Below are positions 1 through 5,936 of a stretch of DNA of 6,439 bases, piece by piece. The notes under the pieces were generated by a model. The model saw only the letters and a program-made list of their open reading frames with translations, searched no databases and was not told the origin of the DNA. The DNA comes from Euryarchaeota archaeon UBA170 (GTDB taxonomy: Archaea > Thermoplasmatota > Poseidoniia > Poseidoniales > Thalassarchaeaceae), in NCBI GenBank assembly GCA_002499345.1, contig DALF01000059.1, positions 1 through 6,439 of the forward strand, written 5' to 3'. The position numbers and the translations under genes are program-made. Every line of letters starts with the position of its first letter. Positions within the stretch are counted from its first letter, which is position 1.

Positions 1-1539
1 TCCATTGATGGCAATCAATCTGGACTCCCCTCGAATTTCGGTTATTCTGGTGCGAGAAACAGCATCAGGATGTCCACAGGACTCTACGCGCCCCCGGGGG
101 AGGTCATCTCAGTTTCAGTTAGTCCGGAAGCTTCCGAGTTGGGGTTCTGGATACTGATTGGCGCACACACAGATGGCCTCTGGGGAAAGGACGTGATCAA
201 GAGGCACTCTAAGATTCACAGGTACTGGTGGATAGACAACACAACCGCATCACTCGCATGCGATGACTCAGGTGTCTGTACTCCCTCAGCAGAGGTAGGA
301 AATGCATTCGGTGGGCCAATTTATGTTGCTATACCTGCCGGATCGGAATTTGGAGAATTCGATGTCACCATATCCGGCGCAGTAAGGGCCCCAATGTTCG
401 TCCTCAATGAGACATCAGACTTTGAGTGGATATACTCGGAGAGGGATAATCCCGCTCCTTGGACGGAGTTGGTTTCCAATAATTTCATAATGACAGTTCC
501 TAGTCATGAGATAAGGGAATTGTACAACGCAGCCGCTCTAATGGAATGGTGGGATGAAGCCCTCTCAATGGAACACGAGCTGTATGGTTATGAGCCTTGG
601 CCGAGGGTAGAGAGAGCGGTTTTTGATGTTCAGATCTCCGCTGGGTGGATGCACTCGGGATACCCCTTCATGGCGCATGACCTAAGTGTAGAAGATGTGG
701 TCAACCTCTCATATATGGCTGAGAACGGCGATTGGGGGATGTTCCATGAGTTGGGACACAACCACCAATGGATGCCATCCACTCTTCCGGGGACCACAGA
801 AACTGGCTGTAACTTCGCCAGTGTTTACCTGATGGAGGAACTGGTCGGTATCGAAGGCCACAGCGCAGTTGATCCCGAACAGAGAGCAATTAGGATGAAT
901 TCATACTTCAATGATGGTTCGAATATTTCCAACTGGTCTGTATGGACAGCCTTAGATACCTATATCCTGATCAAGGAGGAATGGGATTGGGGCCCAATAA
1001 CCGAGGCATTGACAGTGTACTACACACTCTCCCCAGCCGAGGTTCCGTCTACTGATGACGAGGAGTTCAACGCATGGGTATTGCATCTCTCCAATGCTAC
1101 TGGCTACAACTTAGCCCCCTATCACGCAGCTTGGGGGTTCCCACTAACTCAGGATACTCACGAGTCTCTCGCTCACCTCCCAGTATGGGTAGATGACCCC
1201 CTCAGGGAGGAGTTCTTTGTTTATGATGCCATAATTCGCAATATATCATCACCCGATCCCTCAGGGGCTACATCCACCACAATTTCCTGGGAGACATATG
1301 ACAATGGGACAAATACGAACCTCACTTTCTATTATGGTATGGCGGATATGGGAAATCAGACATCCGGTTGGAGCGACAGTATCGGCTTCGGCGGCGCATC
1401 CGTTGGAAACCACTCACAAACAGTTTCAGGATTGACATGTTGTGGAACAACATACCACGGTAGAATTCAGGCCACAAACGAGGAAGGATCAGTCTGGTTC
1501 GGACCAATTTCATGGTCCACAGACTACCTCGTCGACTGA
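1..1539 (+). CDS. M60-family zinc metallopeptidase, secreted, 5' end missing, with C-terminal FnIII-like domain
   Basis: The frame is open from base 1, so the gene starts before the window. The first ATG (base 70) lies inside conserved M60 sequence (TGLYAPPGE) and is probably an internal Met. Numbering codons from base 1, the zinc motif HELGH has ligands H249 and H253 and catalytic E250. The third ligand is probably E267 in TTETGCNF, fitting the M60 pattern HExxH-x(8-28)-E. Upstream, FIMTVPSHEIR and VQISAGWMHSGYPF (about codons 165-220) are also typical of M60. M60 enzymes cleave glycoproteins such as mucins, and this one probably acts outside the cell on glycosylated protein. Codons about 409-512 form an FnIII-like beta-sandwich (SGLTCCGTTYHGRIQATNEE) ending at the stop, a likely substrate-binding or spacer module. 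Any signal peptide lies outside the window. The 3' end overlaps the convergent acyltransferase gene by 16 bp. The family call is firm; the substrate is inferred. Confidence 0.9.
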   Translation, partial: SIDGNQSGLPSNFGYSGARNSIRMSTGLYAPPGEVISVSVSPEASELGFWILIGAHTDGLWGKDVIKRHSKIHRYWWIDNTTASLACDDSGVCTPSAEVGNAFGGPIYVAIPAGSEFGEFDVTISGAVRAPMFVLNETSDFEWIYSERDNPAPWTELVSNNFIMTVPSHEIRELYNAAALMEWWDEALSMEHELYGYEPWPRVERAVFDVQISAGWMHSGYPFMAHDLSVEDVVNLSYMAENGDWGMFHELGHNHQWMPSTLPGTTETGCNFASVYLMEELVGIEGHSAVDPEQRAIRMNSYFNDGSNISNWSVWTALDTYILIKEEWDWGPITEALTVYYTLSPAEVPSTDDEEFNAWVLHLSNATGYNLAPYHAAWGFPLTQDTHESLAHLPVWVDDPLREEFFVYDAIIRNISSPDPSGATSTTISWETYDNGTNTNLTFYYGMADMGNQTSGWSDSIGFGGASVGNHSQTVSGLTCCGTTYHGRIQATNEEGSVWFGPISWSTDYLVD

Positions 1540-2609
1540 CTCAGTTTCCGTAGTAATCCCTCTAGAGAGATTTCAGGGATTAACTCTTGGTGTGCCTTTG
1601 CCAAGGGAATCCAAATCAATGTGTGGCCGATAGTAACCGCGAAAGCAGGAACTAGTTCCAATCGCGGCTCTCCTTGCATTGCATAAGCGATAAGCCCCAA
1701 AACGGCGAAATGTGCGACATAAACTGTCAGAGTTATCTTTCCAAGCGGTTCGAGGAAGGACAGTCTATCGCCTCCAAAAGGCTCGCCACCGGAGCTTTCC
1801 TCACCTTCCAAAATTCTATGCGCTAGAAGCGCGAAGAAACCCGAAACTACCAGAAAGGCAGAACTTGCAGGAAAGAAAGTCAGAACTGCATCTCCCTCAG
1901 TCAGTGCCCAAGGGACTTCCTGCCTCACGGAAATCAAGAAGGTAATGATGGTCGATACCAAGCCAATGGTGATGATTCGTTCTCTAGTTCTAGGACTGTC
2001 AGATAGATCGTATACCAGAGTCCCTAGGAGAACGTAGAACATCCAAGGAACGGCAGGATATGTCCCATTCCAAAGAAGTCTCGATAGCCATTCTGACATG
2101 CCGTCAGAGGCTACTCTATCCCACCAAGACCAATCAGTACCCAAGGTATCCCCTCCTATTAGCAAGGGGGATGAAATCATCACCAGCATCAAAAATATCC
2201 TGATTTCCATCCCAAGTCTAACTAGTACAGGTGCCAGAAGTGCAGCCATTGCAAGCAGGGTTAGTACTCCCGGGGTATGTACTTCGAATCTACCTCCTCT
2301 GTCTGCATTCAGCAACAGGTTAACCAAAAGCTGGCACGACACCAGTAATGCCACTCGGGGAGCCATCCATGATGCCCAGTCATTCACACGGGCATGGCCG
2401 CTCATCATCCTTCTAGAGGCACTCATGTATATTCCCCATCCTGAAATCATCACGAATAGTGGGGCGGCCATTCCTCCAAAGGCTGCGGCAACGAAGGCCG
2501 CAGGGTCTCCTACTGACATGCCGGCCGGTGGGATAATGGCAGCAGTATGGACTTCCACCATGCATAAGACCGCTATCGCCCTGATCCTATCGATATGTGA
2601 GAGCCTCAT
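1524..2609 (-). CDS. Polytopic membrane acyltransferase, HGSNAT/DUF1624-like
   Basis: This 361-residue protein has about eight to ten hydrophobic segments. The N-terminus HIDRIRAIAVLCMVEVHTAA matches the opening of the heparan-alpha-glucosaminide N-acetyltransferase catalytic family (DUF1624) and related acyltransferase-3/DUF418 proteins: a basic patch, a first helix, then a His (H21), the likely active-site residue by analogy. Further family-like features are APLFVMISGW (residues 49-58), YPAVPWMFYVLLG (184-196) and the late helix after LGKITLTVYVAHF (289-301). Such proteins move an acyl group from a cytoplasmic donor across the membrane to a sugar or other acceptor; the acceptor here is unknown. 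The ATG overlaps the stop of the small upstream gene as ATGA, indicating translational coupling. The only ribosome-binding candidate is a weak GGGG about 8 nt upstream. The stop lies inside the convergent M60 gene. Membership in the broad acyltransferase superfamily is likely; the choice of HGSNAT over acyltransferase-3 is less sure. Confidence 0.75.
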   Translation of the reverse strand: MRLSHIDRIRAIAVLCMVEVHTAAIIPPAGMSVGDPAAFVAAAFGGMAAPLFVMISGWGIYMSASRRMMSGHARVNDWASWMAPRVALLVSCQLLVNLLLNADRGGRFEVHTPGVLTLLAMAALLAPVLVRLGMEIRIFLMLVMISSPLLIGGDTLGTDWSWWDRVASDGMSEWLSRLLWNGTYPAVPWMFYVLLGTLVYDLSDSPRTRERIITIGLVSTIITFLISVRQEVPWALTEGDAVLTFFPASSAFLVVSGFFALLAHRILEGEESSGGEPFGGDRLSFLEPLGKITLTVYVAHFAVLGLIAYAMQGEPRLELVPAFAVTIGHTLIWIPLAKAHQELIPEISLEGLLRKLSQSTR

Positions 2610-2797
2610 CTGATAACCCCAACAATTCTTGAAATTGTTTCTGGCTCAGAATCAGAAAATGAGTAAGCAGACTCCAACCTCTCCAGAATAGGGGCAATAT
2701 CTCCCCCTTCCCTCCTAGGAGGTGCCGTTCTACTGGAAGGCCAGAGGATAAGGGATAGTAGCACGAGTAGGGAAAAACCCCACCTGTCTGCCTGCAT
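2606..2797 (-). CDS. Small membrane or secreted protein, 63 aa, unknown function
   Basis: I do not recognise this protein. It begins MQADRW, followed by one hydrophobic segment (residues about 7-20, GFSLLVLLSLILW), a basic Pro/Arg stretch (RTAPPRR) and an amphipathic, acidic C-terminal half (about residues 35-63) that looks helical. The hydrophobic segment could be a signal peptide or a single membrane anchor; basic residues directly after it favour an anchor with the C-terminus in the cytoplasm. Three things support a real gene: a GGAG 4 nt before the ATG, sensible composition, and a stop codon overlapping the acyltransferase start as ATGA. It lies 62 nt downstream of the CD36-like gene and could be cotranscribed with it. 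A competing reading in another frame from 2811 to 2587 has poorer composition and a longer overlap. The likely role is as an accessory subunit of the acyltransferase, inferred only from coupling. Confidence 0.6.
   Translation of the reverse strand: MQADRWGFSLLVLLSLILWPSSRTAPPRREGGDIAPILERLESAYSFSDSEPETISRIVGVIR
2621..2639. repeat. Perfect 7-bp inverted repeat, AACAATT-5 nt-AATTGTT
   Basis: AACAATT (2621-2627) and AATTGTT (2633-2639) are exact reverse complements separated by 5 nt. The repeat lies in the last codons of the 63-aa gene, 12 nt before the coupled acyltransferase ATG on the minus strand. It could form an AT-rich mRNA hairpin near the ribosome restart site, or bind a dimeric regulator. 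It may also be chance in coding DNA. Confidence 0.4.
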
Positions 2798-2801
2798 GGC
2801 A

Positions 2802-2805
2802 CTCC
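2802..2805 (-). promoter_or_regulatory. Shine-Dalgarno GGAG for the 63-aa gene
   Basis: On the minus strand GGAG stands 4 nt before the ATG at 2797 and decides the start of the small gene. It forms the 3' arm of a possible 6-bp hairpin (CTCTGT-GTGA-ACGGAG, 2802-2817, one G-U pair), so the site could be partly masked in the mRNA. Confidence 0.45.
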
Positions 2806-2859
2806 GTTCACACAGAGGGGTTCAAACCCTTCGTGCCAAACACTAGGAACTCTGAGAAA

Positions 2860-5532
2860 TCACTCGTCTTGATTCTCTATCAGGGACTCTCCATCTTCGT
2901 CCTTCATCACTAGTCCGCCGTATGCTATCAGTCCAATTCCGATAACATAGAACATTGCCTGTGCCACAGAAATCACGAGCAGGATACCACCGACGCTACC
3001 ACCGAAGTTGGTCCATCCAAAAGGTCCCATGTTATCTGTTACCTGGGCATTGAAGTCAGAAGCATCCTCATCAGCAATCTCGCTGTAGGTGTGAATCTCG
3101 AATACTGGCATGGTATCTTCTCCAATGACGGGGTCCGAAGAGCCAGTTCCTCTCATATCTAGGTGGAAAGTAACCTTCACTTTCCCATACATCACGGCAT
3201 TAGAGATCGGCTCGACCTTCATGTCTATATCAGCCCCAAGGTATACCGGTAATGCCCCAGGTAGGGCATCTACCCAATTTGAGGCGCCAAGAATCTTGCC
3301 CTGAATCTGGGTCTGAGCAGGATCGAGGCTCACAGTATGGTCAACCATTGGAATTCCTTTGAATGTGGTCTCTTCCCCTACTACTGATGATGCTATTGCA
3401 TAACCAGCGACATTCACCATGAATGACTCACTGGGGCTAGCCAGAGGGGCAGAAACTCCTCCAATTGTTCCCATGAGGGAGGTATCTGAGTTGCCAGCAT
3501 GGCCTGTAAGGAGTCCTAGTGAGGCATCTTCTCTGTGAGGGGCCCTCCAAGTCAGGTGCTCGGTCATCCCATATATCTGGCCATCTTCGCAAGGAAGATC
3601 ATACCCGATGAAGACCCCATCCGAGCCGTAGTCATAGTCGCACAGACCATCGCCATCTGAGTTCATGTACCCTTGGGCCAGTCTCTGCCCCTTGGTCTCG
3701 CCAGCTGTACTCATCTTGTAAACCGAGAAGTCACCAGTTCCGATTCCATCAGAACCGTAGAACGTCAGATTTGTCTCCAAGCTGACCCATGGGAAGAAGC
3801 CGAAAGAAGCGCTTGCGGCATCACTGAAGCCGAACAGCCAGTGTGTAATAGGCATCGAGTAATATTCAGTGTTTCCACTGAGGAATGTAATCAGGACGGG
3901 CATCACGACCTCAAAGACGAAATCCCCAACCCACGACCTTAGGGCGGCCGCTGAGTCCTCATCAATATCGTATAGATTTGCGACGTACGCATCATCCCAG
4001 ACGGACTGAACCCCATTCTCATCGGGAAGTGACATTCCAGCTAGCTCGCCATACACGAACTCTCTTGAGAAAGTAGTCTTCAGTCCAATGTTCTCATCAT
4101 TTAGGATGAAGTCAGCCTTCTCAGCGGATAGTGCCGCCATCCCGACATAATCTCCGATATTCAGTCCCACCTCGATATAGGTTCCAGCTAGCGGGTCTAG
4201 GCCCCCGAAAGCACCCATCCACCACTCCCCAGCGGTCAGGGTACCCTGTCCTCCTAAGAGAATATTCTCGAACTCAGTCGGCGATCCTAGTAGGCCCAAA
4301 CCGACCCATGTCTCTGCATAGCCAGCAATGTCTACTACCGTAAGTAGTCCGACGTTGTATGTCTCCATTGCGGTGAAGTAGTCCCCGCTCTGAAGTGGAA
4401 GTAGGAGTCCTACGACCATCCCTGGAAGAGTAACCCCAGAGAGTGTGAACGTCCCCAGCAGTCCGTTGAAATCATCGAAAAGAAGGAATTCTAGTGTATC
4501 TGGGTTGATTATATTGACTCCGCTTACCTCTTGGAACCTCTCTCTTAGTTGAGGCGTCTCATTGTTTATCTCGTCGCCCCCTCCTCTAGCCAGGAAAGTG
4601 TTGGCGGCCAAGGCATAGACCCCTAGGTCAATTGCCGATAGTTCTGGCTCGCTCCTATCTCCATATCCGTATAGGGCGGCTCTTGTCTGAGTAACTTCTC
4701 CGCCATCAGGAGCCCCCATTCCAGCCACAATGACTGGGCCTATGTCACAGGTTAGCGCGATGCAAGTATCCGGATTGGATGGATCAACTGCATCGTACAT
4801 CACTGACTGCTCAAGATTTTGGAAAGCCGAGGCCATGTCATTAGATCCTCCAGCTGCAAGATATGCGCCAGCTAGAGCCGCATCCCCAGTCACGGTATCT
4901 GTCATCATTGCGCTGATGTCATCGGATGCCCATATGCTAGGGGCCCTGTTGGAGAGGTCGAACTCGATCATCTGTGCCGCGAACATGCCCTGGGCGAAAA
5001 TCTCAAGATACTCGATACCGGTATTCATTCCAGCGACTCTCTGGGTGTTCCAAAGAATATTCACTTGATTTGTGAGGGTATCTCCCGATACGGAAGCGTG
5101 CTCAACGCCTTCATCATCCATCCAAGTACAGTTCTCACACCACTCGTAAATCTCGTACCCAGTGTATGTTACCGTGTCATCTTCGTAATCGAAGTTCAGT
5201 ACCTCTCGTGTGGTGTTTTCGTAGTAGATGAAAGGCCCAATCATCTCATACTCAGGATCTGTTCCGTTAGCTTGCACGTCTTCAAGGTTTGAAATAGAGT
5301 TAGCAAAGTATGCCTTTTCAGACGAGACATTTAGCCAAGCGTCATCATAGTCATAGGTATAGTCTTGATTCCCATCCTCGTCCAGACCGTCCATTCCATC
5401 AGAAACAGCGCCTTCTACAGTACTCTCAATTTGCCCATCGACAAAACCAGTAACTATCAGTCCTAAATTAACCAGCAAGAGCAGAACCCCTATCCCAATT
5501 GCCATTGTCCTTTTGTCCGTCATTTTCGCCAC
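2860..5532 (-). CDS. CD36/LIMP-2/SR-BI scavenger-receptor-like membrane protein with large insertion
   Basis: This 890-residue protein has a transmembrane helix at each end (residues about 10-31 and 848-874), a large external region between them and a short acidic tail, the two-anchor plan of CD36 proteins. Motifs occur in CD36 order: IGPFIYY (98-104; CD36 has RGPYTYR), DDTVTY (118-123; DNTVSF), HWLFGFSD (564-571; LLWGYRD), CDYDYGSDG (631-639; CDMINGTD), FKGIPMV (724-730; LKGIPVY), VEPIS (773-777; VEPIT), MPVFEI (808-813; VPILWL) and ASDFNAQVT (824-832; ANMFRSQVT). CD36 proteins bind and pass lipids, or act as receptors; lipid or particle capture at the surface is inferred here. It is nearly twice the usual 470-510 residues because about residues 165-560 are extra. 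It has six external Cys in three close pairs, an NSDGDGLCD calcium-type loop (624-632) and six N-glycosylation sequons. The GTG at 5532 is chosen because GAGGAGGG sits just upstream; an ATG three codons later is the alternative. Function unproven. Confidence 0.8.
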   Translation of the reverse strand: MAKMTDKRTMAIGIGVLLLLVNLGLIVTGFVDGQIESTVEGAVSDGMDGLDEDGNQDYTYDYDDAWLNVSSEKAYFANSISNLEDVQANGTDPEYEMIGPFIYYENTTREVLNFDYEDDTVTYTGYEIYEWCENCTWMDDEGVEHASVSGDTLTNQVNILWNTQRVAGMNTGIEYLEIFAQGMFAAQMIEFDLSNRAPSIWASDDISAMMTDTVTGDAALAGAYLAAGGSNDMASAFQNLEQSVMYDAVDPSNPDTCIALTCDIGPVIVAGMGAPDGGEVTQTRAALYGYGDRSEPELSAIDLGVYALAANTFLARGGGDEINNETPQLRERFQEVSGVNIINPDTLEFLLFDDFNGLLGTFTLSGVTLPGMVVGLLLPLQSGDYFTAMETYNVGLLTVVDIAGYAETWVGLGLLGSPTEFENILLGGQGTLTAGEWWMGAFGGLDPLAGTYIEVGLNIGDYVGMAALSAEKADFILNDENIGLKTTFSREFVYGELAGMSLPDENGVQSVWDDAYVANLYDIDEDSAAALRSWVGDFVFEVVMPVLITFLSGNTEYYSMPITHWLFGFSDAASASFGFFPWVSLETNLTFYGSDGIGTGDFSVYKMSTAGETKGQRLAQGYMNSDGDGLCDYDYGSDGVFIGYDLPCEDGQIYGMTEHLTWRAPHREDASLGLLTGHAGNSDTSLMGTIGGVSAPLASPSESFMVNVAGYAIASSVVGEETTFKGIPMVDHTVSLDPAQTQIQGKILGASNWVDALPGALPVYLGADIDMKVEPISNAVMYGKVKVTFHLDMRGTGSSDPVIGEDTMPVFEIHTYSEIADEDASDFNAQVTDNMGPFGWTNFGGSVGGILLVISVAQAMFYVIGIGLIAYGGLVMKDEDGESLIENQDE

Positions 5533-5534
5533 AC

Positions 5535-5543
5535 TCCCTCCTC
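5535..5543 (-). promoter_or_regulatory. Strong Shine-Dalgarno (GAGGAGGGA) for the CD36-like gene
   Basis: The minus strand reads GAGGAGGGAGT directly before GTG GCG AAA ATG. The core GGAGG (5537-5541) is 4 nt from the GTG at 5532 and 13 nt from the downstream ATG at 5523, which favours the GTG start. Confidence 0.7.
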
Positions 5544-5598
5544 GGGAGTCAAGTAGTAGACATAAGGGTTACAGTGGCCGAATTTTCCTATGAAGCCG

Positions 5599-5606
5599 AT
5601 ATTTTG
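5599..5606 (-). promoter_or_regulatory. Possible TATA box (CAAAATAT) for the CD36-like gene
   Basis: The minus strand carries CAAAATAT about 70 nt before the GTG. A start of transcription 25-27 nt downstream would leave a leader of roughly 45 nt, room for the Shine-Dalgarno. It is the best AT-rich match in the gap, but such a short motif is weak evidence. Confidence 0.3.
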
Positions 5607-5776
5607 AAGTAATTACCTACATGAATCCGAAGCTATCGAAGGTTTGCGAGATGTGCAAGGCATATGGGAACTGACAAGAACCCCATGGGAGGCGCTCGAC
5701 ACTTGATGTCCCATTCACTAACTAGCAGGGTTTTCTTCGGCAAGGTTCTTGACTCCATGGCCGGCCACAGGAGACA

Positions 5777-5853
5777 GGACCCGTAGCTCAGTTGGTTAGA
5801 GCGCTCGGCTCATAACCGAGTGGTCATCGGTTCAAATCCGGTCGGGTCCACCA
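5777..5853 (+). tRNA. tRNA with CAU anticodon: elongator Met, or possibly Ile2
   Basis: A complete cloverleaf is visible. The acceptor stem GGACCCG (5777-5783) pairs with CGGGTCC (5843-5849), followed by discriminator A and an encoded CCA (5851-5853). The D stem is GCTC/GAGC (5786-5789, 5799-5802). The anticodon stem is CTCGG/CCGAG with loop CTCATAA and anticodon CAT at 5811-5813. The variable loop is 5 nt, and the T stem has one G-U pair around the loop TTCAAAT. No intron is present. It is not an initiator: the first pair is G-C rather than the archaeal A-U, and the anticodon stem lacks the GGG/CCC run next to the loop. Elongator Met and the AUA-reading Ile2 tRNA, whose C34 is modified, share the CAU anticodon and cannot be told apart safely here. 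Confidence 0.93.
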
Positions 5854-5880
5854 CTCTTACCCAACCCTTCGATTACGCCA

Positions 5881-5885
5881 TTTTT
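5881..5885 (+). terminator. T-run terminator after the tRNA
   Basis: Five T residues follow the tRNA by about 27 nt with no hairpin before them. Archaeal RNA polymerase stops at such U-tracts. It would separate the tRNA transcript from the surface-protein gene. Confidence 0.4.
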
Positions 5886-5905
5886 GTATGCGCCGGGGGC
5901 GAAGT

Positions 5906-5914
5906 CTAAAATAC
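5906..5914 (+). promoter_or_regulatory. TATA-like box (CTAAAATAC) for the surface-protein gene
   Basis: The centre of TAAAATA lies about 27 nt before the ATG at 5937, the usual archaeal distance from TATA box to transcription start. With no Shine-Dalgarno in between, this suggests that the mRNA starts at or next to the ATG (leaderless). Confidence 0.5.
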
Positions 5915-5936
5915 GGTCTTGAAGGCCACTAAGCTG

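Larger units (their letters stand above)
5533..5776. other. Intergenic region with no convincing gene
   Basis: This 244-bp gap lies between the divergent CD36-like gene and the tRNA. It holds the Shine-Dalgarno and possible TATA box listed separately, an 8-bp inverted repeat CAAGAACC/GGTTCTTG (5675-5682 and 5744-5751), the short palindromes CCCATGGG (5682-5689) and TGGCCGGCCA (5758-5767), and a 17-codon ORF with a CxxC motif (5621-5674, +) that is probably chance. No clear TATA box is seen for the tRNA. Confidence 0.5.

Noticed and set aside
2098..2613. 171-codon plus-strand ORF
   Set aside because: It lies wholly antisense to the acyltransferase gene, whose minus-strand frame gives a coherent multi-helix membrane protein with family motifs; the plus-strand product has no recognisable features.
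2587..2811. 74-codon minus-strand ORF in a frame overlapping the 63-aa gene
   Set aside because: Its composition is unlike its neighbours and it overlaps the acyltransferase start by 23 bp; the 63-aa frame has a GGAG site, a clear hydrophobic segment and an ATGA junction.
2860..2904. Acidic dileucine-like motif DGESLI in the cytoplasmic tail, resembling the LIMP-2 lysosomal sorting signal
   Set aside because: It formally matches [DE]xxxL[LI], but archaea lack the adaptor complexes that read it, and a short acidic tail matches easily by chance.
4730..5068. 112-codon plus-strand ORF and other plus-strand ORFs within 3110-5292
   Set aside because: All are antisense shadows of the 890-residue gene, which is uninterrupted and has colinear family motifs.
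5621..5674. 17-codon ORF with CEMC (CxxC) motif
   Set aside because: It is too short to judge, has no ribosome binding site and only a vague AT-rich stretch upstream; chance is the simplest explanation.
5777..5853. tRNA as an integration site for a mobile element
   Set aside because: No second copy of the tRNA 3' end, integrase or element boundary is visible in the window.
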